Shown here: one piece after another, positions 17,059 to 26,071 of the stretch
Layout of the letters: each line of letters starts with the position of its first letter
Position numbering within the stretch: position 1 is the stretch's first letter
Assembly: GCF_900099905.1 (NCBI RefSeq)
Contig: NZ_FNEE01000002.1
Location: 310,001-374,000, forward strand
Direction: 5' to 3'
Source of the DNA: Mesorhizobium muleiense
Lineage (GTDB): Bacteria > Pseudomonadota > Alphaproteobacteria > Rhizobiales > Rhizobiaceae
Length of the DNA: 64,000 nt
The notes under the pieces: generated by a model
Told to the model about the DNA's origin: nothing
Seen by the model: only the letters and a program-made list of their open reading frames with translations
The model's database searches: none
Made by a program: the position numbers and the translations under genes

Positions 17059-20000
17059 ATGCCCAACAAAATGCTGATAGACGCCTCCCACCCGGAGGAA
17101 ACACGAGTTGTCGTTGTTCGCGGTAACCGTATTGAAGAATTCGACTTTGAATCCCAGGACAAGAAGCAGCTCAAAGGAAATATCTACCTCGCCCGCGTAA
17201 CCCGCGTCGAACCCTCGCTTCAGGCAGCCTTTGTCGAATACGGCGGCAACCGTCACGGTTTCCTCGCCTTCAGTGAAATTCATCCCGACTACTACCAGAT
17301 TCCGGTCGCCGACCGTCAGGCGCTGTTGCGCGCGGAAGCGCAGGAGGCTGAAGACGAGGACGATGAGGACGGCGATGGCGACGATCGCCAGAACCGCGAT
17401 CGCGGCCGGCGCGGACGCCGTCGCGGCGGCAAGAGCCGCGACCGAGGCGAACACAAGCGTGATGCAGGTGCGGCCGATTCGGACGCTCCTGGCGATTCCA
17501 ATGACAGCGGGTCCAATGACAGCGGCTCCAATGAGGGCGGCGAACACGGCGAGGATGCGGTCGCGCAGAACGTCGATGCCTCAGAAAAAGTCGACACGCC
17601 GTCCGCTGCTTCGGAACATGGCGAGGATGTCGCCAGTCATAGCGAGGCAAGTCCTGATGAGACGAGCCGTGACGAGACTGGCCATGGCCGTGACGAAACT
17701 GGCGGTGACGAAACTGGCGGTGACGAAATTGGGCCTTCCGAAGGCGGTCCGAACTCCATCGCCGCCAGCATCGAATCGGATGTGATTTCCGAAGCCGTGC
17801 CGCAGGCTGATGCGGCCGGCGAAGCCACCTCCACCGACAATGATCGCGGCATGCTGGAAGAGGTGCAGTCATCGCATTCGGATGACCATGAGGTCGAATC
17901 GGTCGGCGCCGAGGATGCGCTGGAAGAAGCGCGCAACCGCCGCAAGCCGGTGCGCCGCCAGTACAAGATCCAGGAAGTGATCAAGCGCCGGCAGATCCTC
18001 TTGGTGCAGGTCGTCAAGGAAGAGCGCGGCAACAAGGGCGCGGCGCTCACCACCTACCTGTCGCTTGCCGGCCGCTATTCGGTGCTGATGCCCAACACGG
18101 CGCGCGGCGGCGGCATCTCGCGCAAGATCACCAACGCGCAGGACCGCAAGCGGCTGAAGGAGGTCGTCGCCGATCTCGAAGTGCCGCAGGGCATGGGCGT
18201 CATCCTGCGCACGGCCGGCGAAAGCCGCACCAAGGCCGAGATCAAGCGCGACTACGAATATCTGATGCGGCTTTGGGAAAACGTCCGCAACCTGACGCTG
18301 CAGTCGACGGCCCCTGCCCTCGTCTACGAGGAAGGCAGCCTGATCAAGCGCTCGGTGCGCGACCTCTACAACAAGGACATCGACGAGATCCTGGTCTCCG
18401 GCGAAGAGGGCTATCGCGAGGCCAAGGATTTCATGCGCATGCTGATGCCGAGCCACGCCAAGGTCGTGCAGCCGTTCCGCGACACGACGCCGATCTTCGT
18501 GCGCAGCGGCATCGAGGCGCAGCTCGACCGCATGCTGCAGCCGCAGGTGACGCTGAAGAGCGGCGGCTACATCATCATCAACCAGACCGAGGCGCTGGTC
18601 GCCATCGACGTCAATTCGGGCCGCTCCACCAAGGAGCACTCGATCGAGGACACAGCGCTTCACACCAATCTGGAAGCGGCCGAGGAGGTCGCACGGCAGC
18701 TGAGGCTGCGCGATCTCGCCGGCCTGATCGTCATCGACTTCATCGACATGGAGGAGAACCGCAACAACCGCTCCGTCGAGAAGCGGCTGAAGGATCACCT
18801 CAAGAACGATCGCGCCCGCATCCAGGTCGGCCGCATCTCGCATTTCGGCCTGATGGAGATGTCGCGCCAGCGCATCCGTGCCAGCGTGCTGGAATCGACG
18901 ATGAAGCCTTGCCCGCATTGCGGCGGCACCGGCCATGTGCGGTCCGATTCGTCCGTCGCGCTGATGGTGGTGCGGGCGATCGAGGAATTCCTGCTCAAGG
19001 ATTCGCGCAGCCACATCACGGTGCGGACGCCGGCGGCGACCGCGCTCTATGTGCTCAACCACAAGCGCGGCACGCTGGTGGAGCTCGAAAACCGCTTCGG
19101 CCTGACCATCACCGTCGAGGCCGACGATACGGTCGGCGCCCAGCACTATGCGATCTTCCGCGGCGCGCTGGCCGAAAAGCCTGAAGGCTTCGTCGAGGTG
19201 CGGACCTTGCCCGCCTATGTCGAGCCGGAAGAGCCCGCCGACGAAATCGTCATCGAGGAGGAGGAAGACGAGGTCGTTGCACCGGCGGAGCAACCGCGCC
19301 AGGCGCAGCAGCCGCAGCAGCCAAGGCCCAGCGAGGATGGCGAAGGCCGCGACCGCAAGCGCCGCAAGCGCCGCAGACGGCGCGGCGGCAAGGATCGCGA
19401 CCGCGAGCATGGCGCCCCCGTGGAAGGTGCGTCCATCTCGGCCACTGCCGATGGCGTCTCCGAGGCCGCAAGCGATGAAGGCGCCGAAGCAGACCACGAG
19501 GACCAGGTCGGCGTCACCGAGGCGGTGGAAGCGTCGGATGACGGGCAAGAGGCTAAAGGTCGGGAGCCTGATGAAGGTCTGGAGCCTGATGAAGGTCTGG
19601 AGCCTGACGAAGGTCTGGGCAAGAAGCGTCGGCGCGGCAAGCGCGGCGGCAAGCGCAATCGCCGTGAAGACGGCGAAGGCGAGGTCGATGCAGGCACTGC
19701 CGAGTTGGCTGACCGTCCCGAGGTCTTGGAGGCCGTCTCCGGCGAACCGGCAGCAGCAACGCCGGTGGAAGCCACGCCGGTCGAAGAGCCTGTCGACCTT
19801 GCTCCGGCCAATGACGACATGCCAAGCGCCGAAAAGCCGAAGAAGCCGCGCCGCGCTGCCAAGCCGAAGAAGGCCGCGGCGGACGTCGTTGCCGAGACGC
19901 CGGTAGCCGAGCCGGAAATTTCTGCCGAGGCTCCCGCAGCTGTTTCAGAGGAAACAGCCGGGGCCGCCGTCGACGAGAAACCGAAGGTCCGCCCATCGCG

Positions 20001-20124
20001 ACGCAAGCCCGTACCGGTCGATGCTCCGGTTGAGCCGATCGTGTCCTCGACTGTTGCCGAAGAGGAAAAGACCGAGGAGAAGCCAAAGCGTGCCGGCTGG
20101 TGGCAGCGGAAAGGCTTTTTCTAA
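17059..20124 (+). CDS. rne: Ribonuclease E
   Basis: A 1021-residue endoribonuclease that starts mRNA decay and rRNA processing and scaffolds the degradosome. The S1 domain begins with GNIYLARVTRVEPSLQAAFVEYG and is interrupted at about residue 95-290 by a long acidic Asp/Glu/Ser/Gly insert before RQYKIQEVIKRRQILLVQVV resumes the fold. The DNase I-like catalytic domain carries ALVAIDVNSGR and LIVIDFIDM; the zinc-link is CPHCGGTG. The last 300 residues are a disordered tail with basic blocks (RKRRKRRRRRGGK) for RNA and an AGWWQRKGFF end. Acidic S1 inserts are known in Caulobacter RNase E. It has GGGGGGAAA before the ATG. Confidence 0.96.
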   Translation: MPNKMLIDASHPEETRVVVVRGNRIEEFDFESQDKKQLKGNIYLARVTRVEPSLQAAFVEYGGNRHGFLAFSEIHPDYYQIPVADRQALLRAEAQEAEDEDDEDGDGDDRQNRDRGRRGRRRGGKSRDRGEHKRDAGAADSDAPGDSNDSGSNDSGSNEGGEHGEDAVAQNVDASEKVDTPSAASEHGEDVASHSEASPDETSRDETGHGRDETGGDETGGDEIGPSEGGPNSIAASIESDVISEAVPQADAAGEATSTDNDRGMLEEVQSSHSDDHEVESVGAEDALEEARNRRKPVRRQYKIQEVIKRRQILLVQVVKEERGNKGAALTTYLSLAGRYSVLMPNTARGGGISRKITNAQDRKRLKEVVADLEVPQGMGVILRTAGESRTKAEIKRDYEYLMRLWENVRNLTLQSTAPALVYEEGSLIKRSVRDLYNKDIDEILVSGEEGYREAKDFMRMLMPSHAKVVQPFRDTTPIFVRSGIEAQLDRMLQPQVTLKSGGYIIINQTEALVAIDVNSGRSTKEHSIEDTALHTNLEAAEEVARQLRLRDLAGLIVIDFIDMEENRNNRSVEKRLKDHLKNDRARIQVGRISHFGLMEMSRQRIRASVLESTMKPCPHCGGTGHVRSDSSVALMVVRAIEEFLLKDSRSHITVRTPAATALYVLNHKRGTLVELENRFGLTITVEADDTVGAQHYAIFRGALAEKPEGFVEVRTLPAYVEPEEPADEIVIEEEEDEVVAPAEQPRQAQQPQQPRPSEDGEGRDRKRRKRRRRRGGKDRDREHGAPVEGASISATADGVSEAASDEGAEADHEDQVGVTEAVEASDDGQEAKGREPDEGLEPDEGLEPDEGLGKKRRRGKRGGKRNRREDGEGEVDAGTAELADRPEVLEAVSGEPAAATPVEATPVEEPVDLAPANDDMPSAEKPKKPRRAAKPKKAAADVVAETPVAEPEISAEAPAAVSEETAGAAVDEKPKVRPSRRKPVPVDAPVEPIVSSTVAEEEKTEEKPKRAGWWQRKGFF
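17497..17541 (+). repeat. 15-bp tandem repeat x3 in RNase E S1 insert
   Basis: Three units starting at 17497, 17512 and 17527 encode SNDSG, SNDSG and SNEGG. They sit in the acidic insert that splits the S1 domain. Confidence 0.8.
17689..17733 (+). repeat. 15-bp tandem repeat x3 (GDETG) in RNase E S1 insert
   Basis: Units at 17689, 17704 and 17719 encode RDETG, GDETG and GDEIG. A second independent expansion in the same acidic insert. Confidence 0.8.
19564..19617 (+). repeat. 18-bp tandem repeat x3 (EPDEGL) in RNase E tail
   Basis: Three near-identical units of 18 bp encode EPDEGL three times in the disordered C-terminal tail, directly before the basic block GKKRRRGKRGGKRN. Confidence 0.85.
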
Positions 20125-20157
20125 GCTTTTCGGTAGGTTATCCTGATCTTTGAACAA

Positions 20158-20196
20158 AATAATCCCGCGCTGTCCCATCGACAGCGCGGGATTATT
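20158..20196. terminator. Rho-independent terminator between convergent rne and glsA
   Basis: A 16-bp perfect stem (aataatcccgcgctgt / acagcgcgggattatt) with a 7-base loop spans 20158-20196. The AT-rich ends suit transcription from both sides, with the better U-run on the glsA (minus) side. Confidence 0.9.
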
Positions 20197-20218
20197 CTTG
20201 TCTGAAGCCGGCCAATCT

Positions 20219-21151
20219 CTATGGCGCGAAAACCGACCAGTTCATCATCTTCGCCAGCCTTTCCAGCGCAATCGACCCCAGCCTGGAATTGCCGTTGGCG
20301 TTGAGGCCGGGCGACCAGACGGCGAGCGAGGCCACGCCCGGCACGATTGCTAAAATGCCGCCGCCGACGCCGCTCTTGCCCGGGATGCCGACGCGGAAGG
20401 CGAAATCGCCTGAGCCGTCATAGTGGCCGCAGGTCAGCATCATCGCGCCGATGCGGCGCGCGCGCTCGGCCGACACCACGGAATGACCAGTCGCCGGGTT
20501 CTTGCCGCCACTGGCGAGGAAGCGGCCGGCCAGGGCAAGTTGCCGGCAGCTCATCGCGATGGCGCAATGGTGGAAATAGACGCCCAGCGCCAGATCCGGC
20601 GCGTGGCTGAGATTGCCGAAGGATTTCATGTAGTTGGCGAGCGCCAAGTTGCGAAAACCGGTGGCTCGTTCCGAAGCCGCGACCTCGCGGTCGATGATGA
20701 TGGTCTCGTCGTCGGCCAGGAACTGGATGAAGCGCAGGATCTCGCCGATCGCCTCGCGCGGCTGGTGGCCGGCGAGCAGAATGTCGGAAATGACGATGGC
20801 GCCGGCATTGATGAACGGATTGCGCGGAATGCCGTTCTCGTGCTCGAGCTGGACGATCGAGTTGAACGGGTTGCCCGAAGGCTCGCGCCCGACACGCTGC
20901 CACAACGCGTCGCCGACATTGCCAAGCGCCAGTGTCAGCGTGAACACCTTCGAAATGCTCTGGATCGAAAACGGCTCATCGGCGTCGCCCGCCATCAGCA
21001 CGCGACCGTCATTGGTCACCGCGGCAATGCCGAACTTTTTCGGATCGACCTTGCCGAGCTGCGGAATGTAGGTCGCGACGCCGCCGCGATCGGTGCGCTC
21101 GGCCATTTCGGCGGCAATCTCGGTCAAAGCCTGCTCGAGGTTCGGCATCAC
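20219..21151 (-). CDS. glsA: Glutaminase A
   Basis: Hydrolyses glutamine to glutamate and ammonia in the cytoplasm, a beta-lactamase-fold serine enzyme. Of 310 residues, the catalytic Ser-Lys pair lies in SIQSISKVF near residue 65. Other family blocks are [37 protein letters not shown] and [11 protein letters not shown]. It starts one base after the stop of the aminotransferase gene, so the two are a coupled pair, which suggests joint use in amino-nitrogen metabolism. Confidence 0.95.
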   Translation of the reverse strand: MMPNLEQALTEIAAEMAERTDRGGVATYIPQLGKVDPKKFGIAAVTNDGRVLMAGDADEPFSIQSISKVFTLTLALGNVGDALWQRVGREPSGNPFNSIVQLEHENGIPRNPFINAGAIVISDILLAGHQPREAIGEILRFIQFLADDETIIIDREVAASERATGFRNLALANYMKSFGNLSHAPDLALGVYFHHCAIAMSCRQLALAGRFLASGGKNPATGHSVVSAERARRIGAMMLTCGHYDGSGDFAFRVGIPGKSGVGGGILAIVPGVASLAVWSPGLNANGNSRLGSIALERLAKMMNWSVFAP

Positions 21152-21152
21152 G

Positions 21153-22301
21153 CTATCTCAGCCAGCGCTCGATGCGCATCATCGCCTCGACCATCTCGTC
21201 GTGGCTGCCGGCGTAGGAAAAGCGCATGGCTCGATGGCCTTGAAGCGGATCGAAATCGCGGCCGGGCGTCGCCGCCACATGCGCCTCGGCCAGCATCTTG
21301 CGCGCGAAGACCATGCTGTCGTTGGTGTGCCTGGTGACATCGCAGAAGGCGTAGAACGCCCCGTCCATCGGTGCCGCCAGGGTAAAGCCGAGTTCGGGCA
21401 GGCGTTGCATCAAAAGCTCCCGATTGCCCGCGTAGCGCGCCTTCACAGCCTCCAATTCCGCGGTTGCCTTGAACGCCTCGATCGCGGCGATCTGGGACAG
21501 TTCGGGCGGTGAGATGTAGAGACTCTGGGCGATGCGCTCGACCGGCCGCACCAAGGGTTCCGGCAGCACCATCCAGCCGATGCGCCAACCGGTCATGCAG
21601 TAGTATTTCGAGAAGGAATTGATCACCGTCACGTCAGGGCCGCAGGCAAGTGCTGTGCTGTCCGGCGCAGCGTAAGCCAGCCGGTGGTAGATCTCGTCGG
21701 AGATCACGGCGATGCCGAGCTCTTGTGCCGTCGTCACCAGCGCCGACAGCTCGTCGGCGGGGATAATCGCCCCGGTCGGATTGGCCGGGCTGGCAAACAA
21801 CACGCCCTTCAGCGTCTTTTCGCGATGCGCAGCCTTCAGATGCTCGGCGTGGAGATAGGCATCACCGTCGAGCTCGATCTCGACGATCTCGATGCCGAGC
21901 GCGGCCATGATGTTGCGATAGGCCGGATAACCGGGTGCGGCGATGGCGACACGGTCGCCTGGATCGAACATCGCCAGAAATGCCAGGTTGAAGGCGGCCG
22001 ACGATCCGGTGGTGACGGCGATCCGGCCGGGTGAAACGGCCAGCCCGTAGTGGTCGGCATAGTGCTGCGCGATAGCCTCGCGCAGGCCCGCAAGACCCAA
22101 TGCGTCGGTGTAGCCGATGCGCCCCATCTTCAATGCGTTCGTCGCCGCTTGCCTGACTCCGGCCGGCGCCGGATCGGACGGCTGGCCAACGGCCATGGAA
22201 ACGACCGGCACGCCTTTAGCCTTCAGCCGATTCGCTTCCGCCAGAACGTCCATGGCGTGGAACGGCTCGACGTCGCCGCGACGCGAAAGCGATACAACCA
22301 T
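21153..22301 (-). CDS. Class I/II pyridoxal-phosphate aminotransferase
   Basis: A 382-residue fold-type I aminotransferase of the aspartate/aromatic group. The PLP lysine is in [17 protein letters not shown] near residue 235, and the substrate-binding Arg is in the C-terminal MRFSYAG. GGAAATGAGG precedes the ATG. It shares a transcript with glsA, so a glutamate-linked transamination is likely; the exact substrate is unknown. Confidence 0.93.
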   Translation of the reverse strand: MVVSLSRRGDVEPFHAMDVLAEANRLKAKGVPVVSMAVGQPSDPAPAGVRQAATNALKMGRIGYTDALGLAGLREAIAQHYADHYGLAVSPGRIAVTTGSSAAFNLAFLAMFDPGDRVAIAAPGYPAYRNIMAALGIEIVEIELDGDAYLHAEHLKAAHREKTLKGVLFASPANPTGAIIPADELSALVTTAQELGIAVISDEIYHRLAYAAPDSTALACGPDVTVINSFSKYYCMTGWRIGWMVLPEPLVRPVERIAQSLYISPPELSQIAAIEAFKATAELEAVKARYAGNRELLMQRLPELGFTLAAPMDGAFYAFCDVTRHTNDSMVFARKMLAEAHVAATPGRDFDPLQGHRAMRFSYAGSHDEMVEAMMRIERWLR

Positions 22302-22508
22302 TTGACCTCATTTCCTTGTTCGCCCTTGGGTCCGCCCTTTAGGTCAGCCCTTTGAGATCGCCCATGGGCCGGCGCTTGCCGGCTGCCGGCGCCGAGCTTT
22401 GGCGTCCCGCGCCGCACAAATGCCCGATTGATGTGAGGTTCACAAGTTCAGTAAAGTTTCAGTGCCGACTTTTCATCCTTCACCCGCTCGTCTACCAGTG
22501 GACCTGCC
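22302..22508. other. Divergent intergenic region (aminotransferase / M48 protease)
   Basis: Contains about four imperfect 14-15 bp repeats of the form 'tccgccctttgg' at 22318-22370. No gene or clear promoter box was found. Confidence 0.4.
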
Positions 22509-23903
22509 ATGTTGAGCCGACCCAAATCGACGATAGCCAGGGCAGCGCGCGCCTTCGCGACGCTTTCGCTTGCCGCGACGGTCGCTGTGACCGGCACCGT
22601 CAGCGCTTTTGCGCAAAATGTGCCGGTGGTGCGCGATGCCGAGATCGAGGCGCTGGTGCGCGCCTATGCGCGGCCGATCTTCAGGGCCGCGGGCCTGCCG
22701 GAAGACGGCGTCGACATCGTGCTGGTCAACGACCAGAGTTTCAACGCCTTCGTTGCCGGGTCCCGCCTGTTCATCAACACCGGCGCCCTGATGTCGGCGG
22801 AGACGCCCAACGAGATCATTGGCGTCATCGCCCATGAAGCCGGCCATATCGCCGGTGGCCACCAGCAGAAATTGCGCAACCAGCTCGAACGCGCCAAGAC
22901 GATGGCCATCATCGCGACGCTGCTTGGCGCCGGTGCCATGGTTGCCGGCGCCACCAGCAAAAGCCGGGGCCTGGCCGGCGCCGGCATGGGGGTTGCAGCT
23001 GGCGGCGGCGAGATGGCGCAGCGCAGCATCCTCGCTTATCAGCGCACCGAAGAGATGACCGCCGACCGCTCGGCGATAACCTATCTCAATGCCACCGGCC
23101 AGTCCGGCCTGGGCATGCTGAAAACCTTCGGCCGCTTTCAGAGCGCACTTTCGCTGTCGGGGGCGCAGGTCGACCCCTACCGGATCAGCCATCCGCTGCC
23201 GCGCGAACGCATTGCCAACCTCGAAGTCCTGGTCAAAAAAAGCCCCTACGTCGAAAAGGCCGATCCGCCGGCGCTGCAGCAGCGGCACGACATGATGCGC
23301 ATCAAGATCGCTGCCTATATGGGAGGTCAGGCCGCCGCATCGCGGCTGATGCGCAAGATGCCGGGAAGCCTCGCCTCGCAATATGGCGACGCGCAGACGA
23401 GCTTCCTTTTCGGCAATCTGGCCGGGGCGCTTGCCAAGACCAACGCGCTGATCAAGGCACAGCCGAAGAACCCCTATTTCCAGGAATTGCGCGGCGACAT
23501 CCTGATGAAGGCGAACAAACCGAAGGCTGCCGCGGAAGCCTATGCCAAGGCGGTCAGCCTCGACCCAGCGCGATCCGGGCTGCTGCCGGTTTCCTACGGC
23601 CAGGCGCTGATGGCAGTCGGCACGCCCAATTCCCTGGAGAAAGCGGTGGTGCAGATCAACAAGGGTCTCGCGCGCGACCGAGAAAACGCCGTCGGTTACC
23701 GCCATCTGGCGCAGGCCTATGGCGAGCTTGGCAACATTCCGGCCGCCGACCTTGCGACCGCCGAAGGCCATTTCTATTCTGGCGCCTACAAGGATGCCAA
23801 GATCTTCGCAATGCGCGCGCAGATGAAAATGAAGCGCGGCGAGCCGGGCTGGATCCGCGCGCAGGACATCATAAACTACGCACCATCAGGCAAGAAAAAG
23901 TGA
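22509..23903 (+). CDS. M48-family zinc metalloprotease with C-terminal TPR-like region
   Basis: A 464-residue periplasmic protease. A signal peptide (residues 1-38, ending in SAFAQ) is followed by an M48 catalytic domain with the zinc motif HEAGHIAGGH near residue 112 and the third ligand region RTEEMTADRSA near 180. Residues 300-450 are alpha-helical with TPR-like units (FQELRGDILMKANKPKAAAEAYAKAVSLDP). This layout is like BepA/YfgC, which checks outer-membrane protein and LPS-assembly quality. The DsbA-type gene downstream, on the same strand, may act in the same compartment. Confidence 0.93.
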   Translation: MLSRPKSTIARAARAFATLSLAATVAVTGTVSAFAQNVPVVRDAEIEALVRAYARPIFRAAGLPEDGVDIVLVNDQSFNAFVAGSRLFINTGALMSAETPNEIIGVIAHEAGHIAGGHQQKLRNQLERAKTMAIIATLLGAGAMVAGATSKSRGLAGAGMGVAAGGGEMAQRSILAYQRTEEMTADRSAITYLNATGQSGLGMLKTFGRFQSALSLSGAQVDPYRISHPLPRERIANLEVLVKKSPYVEKADPPALQQRHDMMRIKIAAYMGGQAAASRLMRKMPGSLASQYGDAQTSFLFGNLAGALAKTNALIKAQPKNPYFQELRGDILMKANKPKAAAEAYAKAVSLDPARSGLLPVSYGQALMAVGTPNSLEKAVVQINKGLARDRENAVGYRHLAQAYGELGNIPAADLATAEGHFYSGAYKDAKIFAMRAQMKMKRGEPGWIRAQDIINYAPSGKKK

Positions 23904-23929
23904 ACCTTCCGGCCGTGCGCGGCGACAAG

Positions 23930-23998
23930 TAGTTGGACCAATCGGGTAGTCGAACCAAATCGGCTAGTCGGACCAGCCGGGTCGGACAACCCGGCCGG
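23930..23998 (+). repeat. 17-18 bp imperfect tandem repeat upstream of DsbA-type gene
   Basis: Units tagttggaccaatcggg (23930), tagtcgaaccaaatcggc (23947), tagtcggaccagccggg (23965) and a partial tcggacaacccgg (23982) fill the gap between the protease and oxidoreductase genes. They contain several in-frame TAG stops and lie just before the Shine-Dalgarno. Confidence 0.75.
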
Positions 23999-24019
23999 AA
24001 ACCAGGCAAGAGGATCAGG

Positions 24020-24826
24020 ATGATGAAGAAGGCAATTCTGCTGGGCACCACGGGCGTGGCGGTCGCTCTCGCCATGCTGGGTTTCGGGTTCGTGAACGGA
24101 AGTCCGCAGACGGCAAAGGCCGATGCCGCGCAGATCGCCCAGGCAGCCTCCGCCGACACCAAGATCGACCGGGCTGAAGTCGAAGGCATCATCCGCGACT
24201 ATCTGCTGAAGAACCCGGAAGTGCTGCTGGAAGCTCAAGAAGCGCTCGAGGCCAAGCAGAAGGAGGCGCAGCGCGTCGCCAGTCTCGACGTCATCAAGGA
24301 TGCCAAGGACCAGATCTTCAACTCGGCCTTCGACGGCGTCGTCGGCAATCCGAACGGCAAGGTCACCATCGTCGAATTCTACGACTACAATTGCGGCTAC
24401 TGCAAACGCGCCATGGAGGACATGCAGACGCTGACGACAGCCGATCCGGATCTGCGCTTCGTGCTCAAGGAGTTCCCGATCCTCGGCCCGGATTCGCAGA
24501 AGGCAAGCGTCGTCTCGATGGCCTTCCACCTGATGATGCCGGAGAAATACGGCGAGTTCCACAACGCGTTGCTCGGCGCCCAGGGACGCGCCACCGAAGC
24601 GGCGGCCATCAAGGTAGCGCTTTCGCTCGGCGCCGACGAAGCGACGCTGCGCGAGAAGATGAAGGATCCGTCGATCGCCGAGGCCCTCTCCAAGACCTAT
24701 GATCTTGCCAACAAGCTGGCCATCACCGGAACGCCCTCCTATGTGGTCGGCAACGAGGTGGTGTTCGGTGCGCTCGGCCAGGACGTGCTGGCGAAGAAGA
24801 TCGAAGCGGCCAAGGCCGCACTCTGA
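24020..24826 (+). CDS. DsbA-family thiol-disulfide oxidoreductase
   Basis: A 268-residue periplasmic thioredoxin-fold protein. I use the tandem ATG ATG at 24020, after AGAGGATCAGG; the frame further upstream runs through the tandem repeat. The signal peptide is MMKKAILLGTTGVAVALAM..., and a helical linker of about 70 residues precedes the thioredoxin fold. The active site CGYC is in NCGYCKRAM near residue 128, and the cis-Pro loop is in TGTPSYVVG near 235. It oxidises or isomerises disulfides in secreted proteins. Confidence 0.93.
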   Translation: MMKKAILLGTTGVAVALAMLGFGFVNGSPQTAKADAAQIAQAASADTKIDRAEVEGIIRDYLLKNPEVLLEAQEALEAKQKEAQRVASLDVIKDAKDQIFNSAFDGVVGNPNGKVTIVEFYDYNCGYCKRAMEDMQTLTTADPDLRFVLKEFPILGPDSQKASVVSMAFHLMMPEKYGEFHNALLGAQGRATEAAAIKVALSLGADEATLREKMKDPSIAEALSKTYDLANKLAITGTPSYVVGNEVVFGALGQDVLAKKIEAAKAAL

Positions 24827-24951
24827 TCGGCGGCTGGCTTTCTGCGCAAGCCATTTTCCGCCTGTTGTGGACAGCGAAAGAACCCACTTGCGCTCTTTTC
24901 GCAGGCGTCTAAGCCCATTATAGAGGCCCGGTGCGCCGACTGATGCCGGCG

Positions 24952-25025
24952 CTGATGTGGTGGATTTGAAGTTCCTGCTGCTTTGGTGGCGTCAGTGTTC
25001 AGGAACTTTAAATCCACCACATCAG
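24952..25025. repeat. Long inverted repeat (26-bp arms) between DsbA-type gene and aroQ
   Basis: Left arm 24952-24977 and right arm 25000-25025 pair over 26 positions with a single mismatch (G/A near the middle), around a 22-base loop. The core is gtggtggatttgaagttcctg. There is no trailing T-tract, so it is not an obvious terminator. As RNA it would be a strong hairpin about 110 bases before the aroQ start. Its role is unknown. Confidence 0.85.
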
Positions 25026-25132
25026 AAATGTATAAATGCCAGTGTGGCTTTGAAGCCGAAATTCGTTCAAAGCGCTGCTCCAAGGTATTGCGAATTTCGA
25101 ATTCGAAACCACACCGGGAAAAGGTCGGCATT

Positions 25133-25567
25133 TTGAAAACGGTTTTCGTCCTGAACGGTCCCAACCTCAACGCGCTCGGCAAACGCGAGCCGGGCATCTA
25201 TGGCGGCAAGACGCTGGCCGCGATCGCCGACGATTGCAAGCAGGCAGGTGCGGCACTTGGGCTCGAGATCGATTTCCGTCAGTCGAACCATGAGGGCGAC
25301 CTCGTCGACTGGATACAGGAAGCCGCCAACAAGGCTGTCGGCATCGTCATCAATCCGGGCGCCTACAGCCACACCTCGATCGCCATTCACGACGCCATCC
25401 GCTCCGTCGCGCCATTGCCCGTCGCCGAAGTTCATCTTTCCAACATCCATGCGCGGGAATCATTCCGCCACGTCTCCATGGTCTCGTCGGTCGCCGTCGG
25501 CGTGATCTGCGGGTTCGGGCCGCTCGGCTACACACTGGCGCTGCAGGCGCTGGCCGCACGCCTATGA
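25133..25567 (+). CDS. aroQ: 3-dehydroquinate dehydratase, type II
   Basis: Converts 3-dehydroquinate to 3-dehydroshikimate in the shikimate pathway; the 144-residue dodecamer-forming type. Motifs: [20 protein letters not shown] at the start, [23 protein letters not shown] and [11 protein letters not shown]. The family's start is placed just before [10 protein letters not shown], so I choose TTG at 25133 (AAGG eight bases upstream); ATT 25130 is less likely. An upstream ATG extension would add 50 unrelated residues. It overlaps nothing but is followed directly by accB. Confidence 0.95.
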   Translation: MKTVFVLNGPNLNALGKREPGIYGGKTLAAIADDCKQAGAALGLEIDFRQSNHEGDLVDWIQEAANKAVGIVINPGAYSHTSIAIHDAIRSVAPLPVAEVHLSNIHARESFRHVSMVSSVAVGVICGFGPLGYTLALQALAARL

Positions 25568-25593
25568 CCGGCCAACAAACAGAAGGCTCGAAA

Positions 25594-26052
25594 ATGTCGA
25601 TAAAAAAGAATGGTGTTGACCAGCAGCTTATCCGCGATCTGGCGGGCATACTGAACGACACCAACCTCACCGAGATCGAGGTCGAGCTGGGCGACTTGAA
25701 GGTGCGCGTGTCGCGACAGGCGCCGGCCGTCCATGCGGTCGCCGCAGCGCAGCCCGCCTATGCGCAGCCGGCAGCGCAGCCGGCTGGCGCAGCCGCCCCG
25801 GCGGCGGCCGACGTGTCCAAGAACGCAGTGGCCTCGCCGATGGTCGGCACCGCCTACCTGGCGCCATCGCCCGACGCCAAGGCGTTCATCGAAGTCGGCC
25901 AACAGGTCAAGGAGGGCCAGACGCTGCTGATCATCGAGGCGATGAAGACGATGAACCAGATCCCCTCGCCGCGTGCCGGAACGGTGACGGCGATACTGTT
26001 CGAGGATGCGCAGCCGGTCGAATATGGCATGCCGCTCGTCGTGATCGAGTAG
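25594..26052 (+). CDS. accB: Acetyl-CoA carboxylase biotin carboxyl carrier protein
   Basis: A 152-residue carrier that holds biotin and passes CO2 from AccC to the carboxyltransferase for fatty-acid synthesis. The N-terminal helix region is [20 protein letters not shown]; an Ala/Pro-rich linker (about 60-85) follows; the biotinyl domain ends with EAMKTMNQI, whose Lys receives biotin. I choose the ATG at 25594 after GAAGG rather than the ATG at 25564. accC lies 19 bp downstream; aroQ is 26 bp upstream, so all three may be one operon. Confidence 0.95.
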   Translation: MSIKKNGVDQQLIRDLAGILNDTNLTEIEVELGDLKVRVSRQAPAVHAVAAAQPAYAQPAAQPAGAAAPAAADVSKNAVASPMVGTAYLAPSPDAKAFIEVGQQVKEGQTLLIIEAMKTMNQIPSPRAGTVTAILFEDAQPVEYGMPLVVIE

Positions 26053-26071
26053 AGCCGGGAACAGCCGAAAA

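Noticed and set aside
17869..19548. 559-codon minus-strand ORF opposite rne
   Set aside because: Long only because high-GC coding DNA gives few stops on the antisense strand; no motif and no promoter.
24952..25025. Rho-independent terminator of the DsbA-type gene
   Set aside because: The stem is long and AT-mixed, its loop is 22 bases and there is no trailing T-run.
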